From assembly GCA_942491975.1 (NCBI GenBank), contig CALOCY010000004.1, positions 2,046,001 to 2,110,000 of the forward strand: a stretch of 64,000 nucleotides of DNA. The letters run 5' to 3'. The DNA is from CALOCY01 sp942491975. Its GTDB lineage: Bacteria > Bacteroidota > Bacteroidia > Bacteroidales > Prolixibacteraceae. A program made the position numbers and the translations under genes. Shown here in pieces: positions 1 to 8,938 of the stretch (its first letter is position 1; each line of letters opens with the position of its first letter). Under the pieces are notes generated by a model. That model was not told the origin of the DNA. It searched no databases and saw only the letters and a program-made list of their open reading frames with translations.

Positions 1-183
1 CACGCGGCGCTGAAGTGGCATCTGCCCACCTTCAAACCCGATCTTGCTTTTATAGCCTGACCTTGATTTAGCACCTTTGTGTCCACGTGTCGAAGTACCG
101 CCATGACCTGATCCCTGGCCTCTACCAATTCTTTTTGGCTTTTTGGTAGCACCTTCTGCAGGTTTTAAATTACTTAAATCCAT
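1..183 (-). CDS. rplO: Large ribosomal subunit protein uL15, N-terminal part
   Basis: The ATG is at 183 and the reading frame runs off the left edge, so only the first 61 codons are present. The translation begins MDLSNLKPAEGATKKPKR and continues through the glycine- and basic-rich IGRGQGSGHGGTSTRGHKG segment typical of L15, which threads into the 50S subunit and contacts 23S rRNA. It follows rpmD by 16 bases, the normal spc-operon order, so secY would be expected beyond the edge. Identification rests on the conserved N-terminal extension and on position. Confidence 0.95.
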   Translation of the reverse strand, partial: MDLSNLKPAEGATKKPKRIGRGQGSGHGGTSTRGHKGAKSRSGYKSKIGFEGGQMPLQRRV

Positions 184-199
184 AACGTATATTCGTTAA

Positions 200-385
200 C
201 TATTTTTTAACTTCTTCAACAGTAAGCAAATGCTTAAGTTTTCCAACCATCCCCAAAATTTGCGGAGTGTTTTCATGCACTACTGTCTGATTCATTTTTC
301 TCAATCCCAGCGCATCAAGAGTCGCTTTTTGTCTCTTGGAAGAGCCTATTCTACTTTTCGTCTGAGTGATTTTTATCTTAGCCAT
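200..385 (-). CDS. rpmD: Large ribosomal subunit protein uL30
   Basis: This 61-residue protein starts MAKIKITQTKSRIGSSKRQK, matching bacterial L30, a small 50S protein. I chose the ATG at 385; the frame can be read from a TTG at 391 that abuts the rpsE stop, but MAKIKI is the conserved family start. The stop lies 16 bases before rplO and the start 6 bases after rpsE, so it is cotranscribed and probably translationally coupled with them. Its length is normal and no damage is visible. Confidence 0.96.
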   Translation of the reverse strand: MAKIKITQTKSRIGSSKRQKATLDALGLRKMNQTVVHENTPQILGMVGKLKHLLTVEEVKK

Positions 386-391
386 ATCCAA

Positions 392-907
392 TTATCCGTT
401 AAAAACGTTATCCAATGATACACCTCTCTGTTCAGCAATAGTGTACGCATCCCTCATCTCTAATAAAGCCTGCATTGTAGCTTTTACCAGGTTATGGGGG
501 TTAGAAGAACCTTTTGATTTGGCCAGAATATCATGTACCCCAACACTTTCCAATACAGCACGCATCGCACCGCCCGCTTTTACTCCGGTACCCGAAGAAG
601 CAGGTTTTAGGAAAACACGCGCGCCTCCAAACTTAGCAACCTGTTCGTGAGGAACAGTTTTGTTGATAATTGGAATTTTCACCAGATTCTTTTTAGCGGC
701 ATCAACTCCTTTAGCAATTGCAGTGGTAACTTCACTTGCTTTACCAAGTCCCCAACCTACAATACCATCTTCGTTACCAACAACTACAATAGCTGAAAAA
801 CTGAAGGTTCTACCACCTTTAGTAACTTTAGTAACACGGTTGATTGCCACTAAACGATCCTTTAATTCTAAATCGCTGGTTTTAACTTTTCTGATGTTTC
901 CTGACAT
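392..907 (-). CDS. rpsE: Small ribosomal subunit protein uS5
   Basis: The product has 171 residues and carries the S5 hallmarks: an N-terminal dsRBD-like half (GRTFSFSAIVVVGNEDG, GWGLGKASEV) and a C-terminal half with GVKAGGAMRAVLESVGV and AKSKGSSNPHNLVKAT. S5 lies at the mRNA entry side of the 30S body and influences decoding accuracy. The gene sits 5 bases after rplR and 6 before rpmD, the universal spc order. The start is the ATG giving MSGNIRKVKTSDLE, a usual Bacteroidota N terminus. Confidence 0.97.
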   Translation of the reverse strand: MSGNIRKVKTSDLELKDRLVAINRVTKVTKGGRTFSFSAIVVVGNEDGIVGWGLGKASEVTTAIAKGVDAAKKNLVKIPIINKTVPHEQVAKFGGARVFLKPASSGTGVKAGGAMRAVLESVGVHDILAKSKGSSNPHNLVKATMQALLEMRDAYTIAEQRGVSLDNVFNG

Positions 908-912
908 AATTC

Positions 913-1269
913 TTAAAATTTAAGGCCACCTTCACGAGCCGCATCGGCTAATTGTTTTACTCTACCGTGATATAAAAAACCATTCCTGTCAAACACTACA
1001 TCAGTAATGCCCGCTTCTTTGGCTTTTTCTGCAATCAGCTTACCAACCAGAGCAGCTTTTTCACTTTTTGTACCTGTTTGCTCAATTATCTCTTTATGCT
1101 GAGATGAAGCGGCACAGATAGTTTTTCCTGCAAGATCGTCGATCAACTGGACGTAGATCTGTTTGTTACTTCTGAACACGCTCAGACGAGGCCTTTCTGT
1201 GGTTCCGGAAACAATTTTCCGAACCCTCATCTTAATTCTGTTTCTACGCTGTAATTTATTTATTGCCAT
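913..1269 (-). CDS. rplR: Large ribosomal subunit protein uL18
   Basis: The protein has 118 residues, a standard length. It shows the basic N terminus (MAINKLQRRNRIKMRVRK) and the 5S rRNA-binding motifs RPRLSVFRSNKQIYVQ and FDRNGFLYHGRVKQLADAAR with the terminal REGGLKF. L18 helps to attach 5S rRNA to the 50S subunit. It is 16 bases after rplF and 5 before rpsE, so it belongs to the same transcript. Confidence 0.97.
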   Translation of the reverse strand: MAINKLQRRNRIKMRVRKIVSGTTERPRLSVFRSNKQIYVQLIDDLAGKTICAASSQHKEIIEQTGTKSEKAALVGKLIAEKAKEAGITDVVFDRNGFLYHGRVKQLADAAREGGLKF

Positions 1270-1285
1270 GATTACTTACGCTTTA

Positions 1286-1840
1286 CTATTTAGCAGCAGC
1301 TTTACCAGCTTTTCTACGAAGCTGTTCGCCAACAAACTTGACACCTTTACCTTTGTACGGTTCAGGTTTACGGAATGACCTGATTTTAGCAGCAACCTGT
1401 CCAACCAATTGTTTGTCGTGACTCTTAAGAGTAACAATAGGGTTACTACGCTTATCTCCGCTTACCTCTACCTTAATTTCAGATGGCATCCCCAGATGAA
1501 TCTGGTGTGCATATCCTAATGAAAGGGTCAATATATCTCCCTGTAACTCGGCACGATAACCAACACCCACCAGCTCCAGTTTTATCTCATAACCTTTTGA
1601 AACACCCTCAACCATATTGTTGAGTAATGAACGGTACAAACCGTGCATTGCTTTGTGTCGCTTCTGGTCTGTCGGACGAGTCACCAGCAATTGATTACCG
1701 TCAACTTTTACAGTAATATCCTTATCAACCTGCTGAGTAAGCTCACCCAATGAACCCTTAACAGTTACCAGGTTTTCTTTACCAACAGTTACATCTACTC
1801 CTGCGGGAATCTCGATGGGTAATTTACCTATTCGTGACAT
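1286..1840 (-). CDS. rplF: Large ribosomal subunit protein uL6
   Basis: This 184-residue protein has the duplicated L6 fold and the family signature at its C terminus (RKPEPYKGKGVKFVGE followed by a basic Ala/Lys tail). It binds 23S rRNA near the factor-binding site. Its start MSRIGKLPIEIP is invariant. Upstream is an unusually good ribosome-binding site for this phylum, GGAGGA at 1847-1852, six bases from the ATG, which supports the start. It follows rpsH by 15 bases and precedes rplR by 16. Confidence 0.97.
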   Translation of the reverse strand: MSRIGKLPIEIPAGVDVTVGKENLVTVKGSLGELTQQVDKDITVKVDGNQLLVTRPTDQKRHKAMHGLYRSLLNNMVEGVSKGYEIKLELVGVGYRAELQGDILTLSLGYAHQIHLGMPSEIKVEVSGDKRSNPIVTLKSHDKQLVGQVAAKIRSFRKPEPYKGKGVKFVGEQLRRKAGKAAAK

Positions 1841-1855
1841 TGATTTTCCTCCAAA

Positions 1856-2254
1856 TTAATAAATGTAACATAAAACTTCACCACCAACATTCAGGTCCTT
1901 TGCTTCTTTATCGGTAATAATACCTTTAGAAGTCGAGAGGATAGCTATACCTAATCCGTTAAGTACACGTGGAATACTGTTGGTATCACAATACTGTCTC
2001 ATTCCAGGTTTTGAAACCCTTTTCAATGATTTGATTGCTGCAACCTTTGTTTCAGGATGGTATTTCAATGCAATCTTAATATTTCCCTGGAAATTTACAT
2101 CATCCTCAAATTTATAGTTAAGGATGTATCCTTTATCTTTCAAGACTTTAGTGATCTCTTTTTTCATATTTGAAGCAGGGATATTCACTACTTTATGCTT
2201 TGCCTGAATGGCATTTCTTACCCTGGTCAAATAATCTGCGATAGGATCTGTCAT
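1856..2254 (-). CDS. rpsH: Small ribosomal subunit protein uS8
   Basis: The product has 132 residues. The N terminus (MTDPIADYLTRVRNAI) and the C-terminal motif (GIAILSTSKGIITDKEAKDL, then GGEVLCYIY) are diagnostic of S8, a primary binder of the central domain of 16S rRNA. In E. coli S8 is the translational repressor of the spc operon through the rplE start region; I do not see an obvious mimic site here because rplE and rplX are separated by only 2 bases. It lies between rpsN (23-base gap) and rplF. Confidence 0.97.
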   Translation of the reverse strand: MTDPIADYLTRVRNAIQAKHKVVNIPASNMKKEITKVLKDKGYILNYKFEDDVNFQGNIKIALKYHPETKVAAIKSLKRVSKPGMRQYCDTNSIPRVLNGLGIAILSTSKGIITDKEAKDLNVGGEVLCYIY

Positions 2255-2277
2255 TGTTTCTCTGATTTAAAATTAGA

Positions 2278-2547
2278 CTACCAACTTGCTTTCTTAACAC
2301 CCGGGATTAACCCTGAAGATGCCATTTCCCTGAAACAAATCCTACTGATACCAAACTGACGTATATACCCTTTAGGCCTTCCAGTCAGTTTGCAGCGGTT
2401 ATGCATACGTATGCGTGAAGAGTTTTTTGGCAGCTTTTGCAAACCTTCAAAATCGCCTTCAGCTTTCAGTCGAGCTCGTTTTTCGGCATATCTGGCAACC
2501 AGCTTGGCACGTTTCACTTCACGGGCTTTCATTGATTCCTTGGCCAT
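2278..2547 (-). CDS. rpsN: Small ribosomal subunit protein uS14, zinc-independent form
   Basis: The protein has 89 residues with the S14 core (SSRIRMHNRCKLTGRPKGY, then FGISRICFREMASSGLIPGVKKASW). Only isolated cysteines are seen and there is no paired CxxC zinc ribbon, so this is the longer C-minus type that needs no zinc. It works in the head of the 30S subunit. The start is 2 bases after the rplE stop, which suggests translational coupling. Length and context are ordinary. Confidence 0.96.
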   Translation of the reverse strand: MAKESMKAREVKRAKLVARYAEKRARLKAEGDFEGLQKLPKNSSRIRMHNRCKLTGRPKGYIRQFGISRICFREMASSGLIPGVKKASW

Positions 2548-2549
2548 AA

Positions 2550-3107
2550 TTAATTCTTTTTAGCATTTTTAAATGGTAAACCGAACTCTCTCAATAATGC
2601 GTATCCTTCTTCATCTGATTTTGCAGAAGTAACAAATGTAATGTTATATCCGTTAATCTTGCTAATCTGATCAATGTTAATTTCAGGAAATACGATTTGT
2701 TCACTGACACCCAGGGTATAATTTCCCCGGCCATCAAGTTTACTTTCAATTCCCCTGAAGTCACGAATACGTGGGAGAGCAACAAATATCAAACGCTCAA
2801 GGAATTCATACATTCTTTCGCGTCTCAGGGTTACCCTAACTGCAATTGGCATTTTCTTACGCAATTTAAAGTTAGAGATATCTTTGGTTGATTCAACCTT
2901 TACTGGTTTTTGTCCTGATATGGCAGCCAATTCGTTTACTGCTACGTCAATCAGTTTCTTATCAGCAATGGCTGCACCAACCCCTTGGTTAATAACGATT
3001 TTCTCAAGTTCCGGAACCTGCATTACTGACTTATAGTCAAACTCTTTTGTCAGTGCAGGAACAATCTCTTCGTTATATTTTTTTCTTAATGAAGGTACAT
3101 ATCCCAT
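2550..3107 (-). CDS. rplE: Large ribosomal subunit protein uL5
   Basis: The product has 185 residues. Family features include VMQVPELEKIVINQGVG near the N terminus, KLRKKMPIAVRVTLRRERMYEFLERL in the middle (in two overlapping pieces) and DFRGIESKLDGRGNYTLGV. L5 binds 5S rRNA and forms part of the central protuberance. Its ATG is 2 bases after the rplX stop, and the last codons of rplX contain AAGGAG, which probably serves as its ribosome-binding site. Confidence 0.97.
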   Translation of the reverse strand: MGYVPSLRKKYNEEIVPALTKEFDYKSVMQVPELEKIVINQGVGAAIADKKLIDVAVNELAAISGQKPVKVESTKDISNFKLRKKMPIAVRVTLRRERMYEFLERLIFVALPRIRDFRGIESKLDGRGNYTLGVSEQIVFPEINIDQISKINGYNITFVTSAKSDEEGYALLREFGLPFKNAKKN

Positions 3108-3109
3108 CG

Positions 3110-3430
3110 TTAAATCTCCTTACCTGATTTTTTAGAATAACGAACTAATTTTCCTTTATCATCAAGCCTTCTGCCAATACGGGAAGGCTCACCTGTAGAA
3201 GGATCAACAAGCATCAGGTTAGAGATGTGGACAGGTGCTTCCTTTTCGATGATTCCTCCCTGCGGATTCTCAGCATTTGGTTTTGTATGCTTTTTCACCA
3301 TGTTTACACCTTCCACAATAGCTCTCTCTGCGCTTTTGATTACCTGTAATACTTTACCTTTTTGGCCTTTTGAATTGCCGGTAATAACGGTTACAGTATC
3401 TCCTTTTTTAATGTGTAACTTTTTCTGCAT
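3110..3430 (-). CDS. rplX: Large ribosomal subunit protein uL24
   Basis: The protein has 106 residues and opens with a KOW motif (HIKKGDTVTVITGNSKGQKG), followed by VEGVNMVKKHTKPNAENPQG and the IEKEAPVHISNLMLVDPSTG segment. L24 is an early assembly initiator that binds the 5' domain of 23S rRNA. It is 12 bases after rplN and 2 before rplE. The end of the gene carries the ribosome-binding sequence for rplE. Confidence 0.97.
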   Translation of the reverse strand: MQKKLHIKKGDTVTVITGNSKGQKGKVLQVIKSAERAIVEGVNMVKKHTKPNAENPQGGIIEKEAPVHISNLMLVDPSTGEPSRIGRRLDDKGKLVRYSKKSGKEI

Positions 3431-3442
3431 TGCTCTGTAATT

Positions 3443-3808
3443 TTAAAGTACTTCAGGTGCAAGAGAAATTATCTTCATGTTTTTCTCACGTAGCTCCCTG
3501 CCAACAGGCCCAAAAATACGTGTTCCGCGTATTTCACCTGTAGCACCAAGCATTACTACTGCGTTATCATCAAAACGAATATATGACCCGTCCTGACGGC
3601 GCACTTCTTTTTTGGTACGTACGACAATCGCTCTTGACACAGTTCCTTTTTTCAATTCACTTGCAGGCATTGCACTTTTTACAGTTACAACAACCTCGTC
3701 GCCAAGAGAAGCATAACGCTTTTTGGTACCGCCAAGAACGCGGATAACCAACACTTCTTTCGCACCGCTGTTATCTGCAACAGTACATCTGGATTCTTGC
3801 TGTATCAT
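3443..3808 (-). CDS. rplN: Large ribosomal subunit protein uL14
   Basis: The 121-residue product starts MIQQESRCTVADNSGAKEVL and contains GTRIFGPVGRELREKNMKII and the terminal SLAPEVL, all strongly conserved in L14. The protein binds 23S rRNA and takes part in the intersubunit bridge; it is also the target of the silencing factor RsfS in other bacteria. The ATG is 2 bases after rpsQ and the stop 12 before rplX. Confidence 0.98.
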   Translation of the reverse strand: MIQQESRCTVADNSGAKEVLVIRVLGGTKKRYASLGDEVVVTVKSAMPASELKKGTVSRAIVVRTKKEVRRQDGSYIRFDDNAVVMLGATGEIRGTRIFGPVGRELREKNMKIISLAPEVL

Positions 3809-3810
3809 GG

Positions 3811-4071
3811 TTACTTAGCTCTTTCAACAATTTCTACTAATCTCCAACGTTTATTCTTACTCAACGGACGTGTTTCCATAATTTTGACTACATCGCCAAT
3901 ATTACAGTCATTCTTTTCGTCGTGAGCATGAAATTTTGTTGTCTTATTCACGAATTTCCCGTAGATAGGATGTTTTACCTTACGTTTTTCAGCAACAACT
4001 ATGGTCTTATCCATTTTATTGCTAACAACAAGCCCAATACGTTCTTTTCGTAAGTTTCTCTTGTTTTCCAT
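3811..4071 (-). CDS. rpsQ: Small ribosomal subunit protein uS17
   Basis: The product has 86 residues with the S17 signature: RIGLVVSNKMDKTIVVAEKR, then KHPIYGKFVNKTTKFHAHDE and GDVVKIMETRPLSKNKRWRL. It is a primary 16S rRNA binder needed early in 30S assembly. It is 10 bases after rpmC and 2 before rplN, in the order rplP-rpmC-rpsQ-rplN found in nearly all bacteria. Confidence 0.97.
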   Translation of the reverse strand: MENKRNLRKERIGLVVSNKMDKTIVVAEKRKVKHPIYGKFVNKTTKFHAHDEKNDCNIGDVVKIMETRPLSKNKRWRLVEIVERAK

Positions 4072-4081
4072 TCTTGCCTAA

Positions 4082-4282
4082 TTACTTGTTTTCTTCATTC
4101 TGTTTCTGACGCAGAACAGTCTGCATCCTGGCAATATCCCTTCTGACAGCTTTGATCTGCAAAGGATTATCCATAGGGGTAATAGCATGGTTCATTTTCA
4201 TTTTGCCTAAGCTATCCTTTTCCGTCTGAATCCTTTCTATAATCTCCTTAACTGTAAGTTCTCTGATTTCAGTAGTCTTCAT
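4082..4282 (-). CDS. rpmC: Large ribosomal subunit protein uL29
   Basis: The protein has 66 residues and starts MKTTEIRELTVKEIIERI, the usual L29 beginning, with the helix-hairpin region ending in RDIARMQTVLRQKQNEENK. I placed the start at the ATG at 4282. A longer frame to 4309 exists but would overlap the rplP stop by 20 bases and lacks family similarity. L29 sits near the peptide exit tunnel and helps to dock SRP and trigger factor. Confidence 0.95.
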   Translation of the reverse strand: MKTTEIRELTVKEIIERIQTEKDSLGKMKMNHAITPMDNPLQIKAVRRDIARMQTVLRQKQNEENK

Positions 4283-4289
4283 ACCTAAA

Positions 4290-4718
4290 TTAATTTGAAG
4301 ATTGAACATAGTCTCGTCTTATAACGAACTTGGTAGTTACAGGCAGTTTTTGAGCCGCCAAACGGAGAGCTTCCTTTGCTAAGTCAAAAGGTACACCGTC
4401 GATTTCAATAAGAATTCGTCCCGGTGTTACCGGAGCAACAAAAGCTTCAGGAGCACCTTTACCTTTACCCATCCGCACTTCAGCTGGTTTTTTGGTAATT
4501 GGTTTATCGGGAAATATTCTGATCCAAATTTGTCCCTGACGTTGCATATGACGAGTAACAGCAACCCTTGCTGCCTCGATTTGGCGTCCAGTAAGCCAAG
4601 CTGACTGTAACGCTTTAATTCCAAAAGATCCGAATGCGATTTGGTTACCCCGCTGGGCATTGCCCTTCATTCTTCCCTTTTGTACTCTTCTAAATTTTAC
4701 TTTTTTTGGCTGTAACAT
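4290..4718 (-). CDS. rplP: Large ribosomal subunit protein uL16
   Basis: The product has 142 residues with MLQPKKVKFRRVQKGRMKG at the start, GSFGIKALQSAWLTGRQIEA, RIFPDKPITKKPAEVRMGKG and GAPEAFVAPVTPGRILIEI. L16 positions the tRNA acceptor arm near the peptidyl transferase centre. It follows rpsC by 32 bases and precedes rpmC by 7. No odd features were seen. Confidence 0.98.
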   Translation of the reverse strand: MLQPKKVKFRRVQKGRMKGNAQRGNQIAFGSFGIKALQSAWLTGRQIEAARVAVTRHMQRQGQIWIRIFPDKPITKKPAEVRMGKGKGAPEAFVAPVTPGRILIEIDGVPFDLAKEALRLAAQKLPVTTKFVIRRDYVQSSN

Positions 4719-4750
4719 CTGTTCTAGCTCTTAAAGTGTTAACAGTACAA

Positions 4751-5458
4751 TTACTTTCTTCTCCTTTTGAAACCTTGTTTGGTAGGTCCTCCACCGCGTT
4801 TTTGCTGACCCTGGTTTGGAGAAAGGTCCGGTTTTCCGTAAATCTCACCTTTACAGATCCACACCTTTACACCGATCAGTCCGGTTTTAGTCAAAGCCTC
4901 TACAAGAGAGTAATCAATATTAGCTCTTAATGTATGCAAAGGGGTACGTCCTTCTTTATACATTTCTGAACGGGCCATTTCTGCTCCGTTTAAACGTCCG
5001 GATATCTGCACTTTGATTCCTTCGGCACCCATACGCATTGTTGAAGCAATGGCCATTTTGACTGCGCGACGGTAAGCAATCTTACCTTCGATTTGTCGAG
5101 CTATATTAGTGGCAACGATTCGAGCATCCATTTCTGGTCGCTTAATTTCGAAGATGTTGATTTGAACTTCCTTTTTGGTAATCTTCTTCAACTCTTCTTT
5201 AAGCTTGTCAACTTCCTGACCACCTTTACCAATAATAATACCGGGTCTTGCCGTATGTACGGTTATGGTGATCAATTTTAACGTACGTTCGATGATAATT
5301 TTCGAAATGCTTGCTTTTGCAAGACGTGTGTTCAGATATTTTCTGATTTTGTGATCTTCTACTAATTTATCACCATAGTCGTTACCACCATACCAATTAG
5401 AATCCCATCCTCTGATGATTCCTAATCTGTTAGCTATCGGATTTGTTTTCTGTCCCAT
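4751..5458 (-). CDS. rpsC: Small ribosomal subunit protein uS3
   Basis: The protein has 235 residues: an N-terminal KH type II domain with the RPGIIIGKGGQEVDKLKEEL loop and a C-terminal S3 domain (GRLNGAEMARSEMYKEGRTP, GVKVWICKGEIYG). A basic Gly/Arg-rich tail ends RGGGPTKQGFKRRRK. S3 lies at the mRNA entry and contributes to the helicase activity of the ribosome. It is 6 bases after rplV. Confidence 0.98.
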   Translation of the reverse strand: MGQKTNPIANRLGIIRGWDSNWYGGNDYGDKLVEDHKIRKYLNTRLAKASISKIIIERTLKLITITVHTARPGIIIGKGGQEVDKLKEELKKITKKEVQINIFEIKRPEMDARIVATNIARQIEGKIAYRRAVKMAIASTMRMGAEGIKVQISGRLNGAEMARSEMYKEGRTPLHTLRANIDYSLVEALTKTGLIGVKVWICKGEIYGKPDLSPNQGQQKRGGGPTKQGFKRRRK

Positions 5459-5464
5459 GCACTA

Positions 5465-5887
5465 TTATTTTGATGGTTGTTCGTTAACTGCATTTTCTTT
5501 TTTACCTAAGTGTAGCGTTACATGGTTCGATCTTTTTCTGATACGGTGAGCTCTTCCCTGAGGGGCTGGTCTCAATCGCTTCAGGATACGGCCTGAATCT
5601 ACACAAACATTTTCTACAAAGAGGTTACTCTCTTCGAGACGAGCACCTTCGTTTTTCTGTTGCCAGTTGGCAATAGCAGAAAGCAGAAGTTTTTCTACAC
5701 GCCTTGATGCCTCTTTAGAAGAAAACTTCAATACGTCTAAAGCTTTATTTACTTCCATCCCGCGAATCATGTCACATACCAAGCGCATTTTTCGGGGCGA
5801 AGTCGGGCAGTTTTTAAGCACTGCGTAGTATTGTGTTTTTTTAGCTTCCTTACGCTTTATTGCGGCTTCTCTTTTTCTAGCACCCAT
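5465..5887 (-). CDS. rplV: Large ribosomal subunit protein uL22
   Basis: The product has 140 residues. It shows LKNCPTSPRKMRLVCDMIRG, the L22 globular core, and the beta-hairpin that reaches into the exit tunnel (DSGRILKRLRPAPQGRAHRI). The C-terminal tail ending NAVNEQPSK is a lineage extension. It lies between rpsS (40-base gap) and rpsC (6-base gap). Confidence 0.97.
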   Translation of the reverse strand: MGARKREAAIKRKEAKKTQYYAVLKNCPTSPRKMRLVCDMIRGMEVNKALDVLKFSSKEASRRVEKLLLSAIANWQQKNEGARLEESNLFVENVCVDSGRILKRLRPAPQGRAHRIRKRSNHVTLHLGKKENAVNEQPSK

Positions 5888-5927
5888 TTTTACTTCGAAT
5901 AAGGTTAAAACAATTATTCATCATGCC

Positions 5928-6194
5928 CTATTTCCTATTTCCGGCATGGCCCCTATATGTTCTGGTAGGAGCAAATTCACCAAGTTTATGTCCAACCATA
6001 TTTTCGGTAATATACACCGGGATGAACTTATTTCCGTTGTGCACAGCAATAGTCTGTCCTACAAAATCAGGTGAAATCACTGATGCTCTGGCCCACGTTT
6101 TAATCACATTCTTCTTGCCTGAATCAACTTGTGCAAGCACCTTTTTTTCAAGCTTGTAATGTATAAACGGGCCTTTTTTCAATGAACGACTCAT
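5928..6194 (-). CDS. rpsS: Small ribosomal subunit protein uS19
   Basis: The 88-residue protein begins MSRSLKKGPFIHYKLEKKV and contains the invariant ISPDFVGQTIAVHNGNKFIP, VGHKLGEFAPTRTYRGHAG. S19 pairs with S13 in the 30S head and contacts tRNA in the A site. It is 13 bases after rplB and 40 before rplV. Length is normal. Confidence 0.98.
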   Translation of the reverse strand: MSRSLKKGPFIHYKLEKKVLAQVDSGKKNVIKTWARASVISPDFVGQTIAVHNGNKFIPVYITENMVGHKLGEFAPTRTYRGHAGNRK

Positions 6195-6207
6195 ACTCTA
6201 AATACTT

Positions 6208-7038
<831 letters not shown>

Positions 7039-7044
7039 TTTTTA

Positions 7045-7335
7045 TCAAATATTGCTGTAAAAATCAATACTATCACCTTCTTTTAACGTAACGACGGCCT
7101 TCTTATAAGAAGCTGTTTTACCGGATTGCACACCGCTTTTTGTGTAGCGCACCTTCTTTTTCCCGGCATAAACCATTGTGTTAACAGAGGCAACAGATAC
7201 GTCGTATCTCTCTTCAACAGCTTTTTTAATCTGTAATTTATTGGCTCTTCTATCTACAACAAAACCATACCGGTTAAAGCTTTCTGCCTCTTCGGTAAGT
7301 TTTTCTGTTACTATCGGTTTTATTAAAATATCCAT
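7045..7335 (-). CDS. rplW: Large ribosomal subunit protein uL23
   Basis: The product has 96 residues. L23 features are the opening DILIKPIVTEKLTEEAE, the KLQIKKAVEERYDVSVASVN helix and the basic loop GKKKVRYTKSGVQSGKTASY. L23 forms the docking site for trigger factor and SRP at the exit tunnel. It is 11 bases after rplD and 6 before rplB. Confidence 0.97.
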   Translation of the reverse strand: MDILIKPIVTEKLTEEAESFNRYGFVVDRRANKLQIKKAVEERYDVSVASVNTMVYAGKKKVRYTKSGVQSGKTASYKKAVVTLKEGDSIDFYSNI

Positions 7336-7346
7336 TTCTTAAGATA

Positions 7347-7976
7347 TTATAGCTTAAAATTTTCCTCTATTTTCGCAACAGCCCCCTCCATCAAAACAAG
7401 GGTGTTTGCATTCAGGATTTTATATGTCGATAATTCATTGACTGTCAGCACCTGAGTATCCTTCAAATTTCTGGACGACAAATATAGGTTTTTATTTTCT
7501 TCAGGTAAAACGATCAATGACTTTTTATCGTTGATTTTCAGGTTCCCCCTTATTGCCATCAATTCCTTGGTCTTGGGAGCTTCCATTGTGAAATTTTCAA
7601 CAATAAGAATATTGTTGTCTTTTGCCTTATACGTTAATGCTGATTTCCGCGCCAAAGCTTTTACTTTTTTGTTAAGTTTAAAGCCATAGCTATGTGGACG
7701 GGGACCAAATACACGGCCTCCACCACGAAAAATAGGGGACTTAATACTCCCTGCACGGGCAGTACCGGTTCCTTTCTGGCGTTTTATTTTACGCGTACTT
7801 CCAACAATCTCGCTTCTCTCTTTTGACTGGTGAGTCCCTTGACGCTTATTGGCCATGTACTGTTTTGCATCCAGATAAATGGCATGGTCATTGGGCTCAA
7901 TACCAAAAATAAGATCATTTAATTTAATCTTTCTTCCGGTATCCTTACCTTCTTTATTTAATACTGCTACTTCCAT
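7347..7976 (-). CDS. rplD: Large ribosomal subunit protein uL4
   Basis: The protein has 209 residues. The extended tunnel loop is clear (STRKIKRQKGTGTARAGSIK, then SPIFRGGGRVFGPRPHSYGF), as is the C-terminal Rossmann-like part. In E. coli L4 also represses the S10 operon; no equivalent leader was identified, since rpsJ here lies 18 bases behind fusA rather than after a long leader. The ATG shares its A with the rplC stop codon (TAATG), so translation is coupled. Confidence 0.97.
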   Translation of the reverse strand: MEVAVLNKEGKDTGRKIKLNDLIFGIEPNDHAIYLDAKQYMANKRQGTHQSKERSEIVGSTRKIKRQKGTGTARAGSIKSPIFRGGGRVFGPRPHSYGFKLNKKVKALARKSALTYKAKDNNILIVENFTMEAPKTKELMAIRGNLKINDKKSLIVLPEENKNLYLSSRNLKDTQVLTVNELSTYKILNANTLVLMEGAVAKIEENFKL

Positions 7977-8593
7977 TACTTCTGAATAATTACAAATGAA
8001 CCTTTTGCTCCCGGGATAGAACCTTTAACAACTACAAGGTTGTTTTCCGGAATCACTTTAATTATCTGCAGGTTTTGTACGGTAATCGTTTTGCCACCAT
8101 CGCGACCTGCCATACGCATACCTTTAAATACGCGTGAAGGATAAGAAGAAGCACCCAGCGAACCCGGTGCACGCAAGCGGTTGTGTTGACCATGTGTCTT
8201 GTCACCCACACCATGAAAACCATGGCGCTTAACTACTCCCTGAAATCCTTTACCTTTTGAAATGCCGGTTATATCAACCCAGTCACTTTCATTAAACACT
8301 TCAACAGTAATGGAGTCTCCCAGATTCACTTCATTTTCGAAGTCCCTAAACTCAACTAATTTTCTTTTCGGGCTGGTGCCGGCTTTTTTGAAGTGTCCAA
8401 ATTCAGCTTTGGTTGTGTGCTTTTCTTTCTTATCTTCATAACCAAGCTGAACAGCTTCATAGCCGTCCTTTTCCTGTGTCCTGACCTGTGTCACAACACA
8501 TGGGCCAGCCTCAATCACAGTGCATGGGATATTTTTCCCCTCAACACTGAACACGGATGTCATTCCGATTTTTTTCCCAATTAATCCTGGCAT
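7976..8593 (-). CDS. rplC: Large ribosomal subunit protein uL3
   Basis: The product has 205 residues. L3 hallmarks are PGLIGKKIGMTSVF at the start, DITGISKGKGFQGVVKRHGF and HGQHNRLRAPGSLGASSYPS, RVFKGMRMAGRDGGKTITVQ. The central extension reaches the peptidyl transferase centre. The gene overlaps rplD by one base and follows rpsJ by 21. Confidence 0.97.
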   Translation of the reverse strand: MPGLIGKKIGMTSVFSVEGKNIPCTVIEAGPCVVTQVRTQEKDGYEAVQLGYEDKKEKHTTKAEFGHFKKAGTSPKRKLVEFRDFENEVNLGDSITVEVFNESDWVDITGISKGKGFQGVVKRHGFHGVGDKTHGQHNRLRAPGSLGASSYPSRVFKGMRMAGRDGGKTITVQNLQIIKVIPENNLVVVKGSIPGAKGSFVIIQK

Positions 8594-8614
8594 TTTTTTA
8601 CACTTTTACGTTTA

Positions 8615-8920
8615 TCACACTTTGATTTCTACCTCAACGCCACTGGGCAATTCCAGTTTCATCAGTGCGTCGATTGTTTTAGCTGTTGAGCTGTAAATGT
8701 CGATCAACCGCTTGTAAGAGGACAGTTGATACTGGTCTCTTGACTTTTTATTGACAAAAGTCGAACTCAAAACAGTAAAAATACGCTTATGCGTGGGAAG
8801 CGGAATAGGACCACTCACTACAGCACCTGTAGTTTTTACCGTTTTAACAATCTTCTCTGCCGATTTGTCAACCAGGTTATGATCGTACGATTTCAGCTTA
8901 ATTCTGATCTTTTGGCTCAT
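8615..8920 (-). CDS. rpsJ: Small ribosomal subunit protein uS10 / NusE
   Basis: The 101-residue protein starts MSQKIRIKLKSYDHNLVDKS and has the S10 signature SGPIPLPTHKRIFTVLSS and KKSRDQYQLSSYKRLIDIYS. Besides its 30S role, S10 (NusE) links ribosomes to NusG during coupled transcription. The gene is only 18 bases from fusA, so the str and S10 operons are fused here with no promoter between them, as is common in this phylum. Confidence 0.98.
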   Translation of the reverse strand: MSQKIRIKLKSYDHNLVDKSAEKIVKTVKTTGAVVSGPIPLPTHKRIFTVLSSTFVNKKSRDQYQLSSYKRLIDIYSSTAKTIDALMKLELPSGVEVEIKV

Positions 8921-8938
8921 AATTAAATGATCATCAAA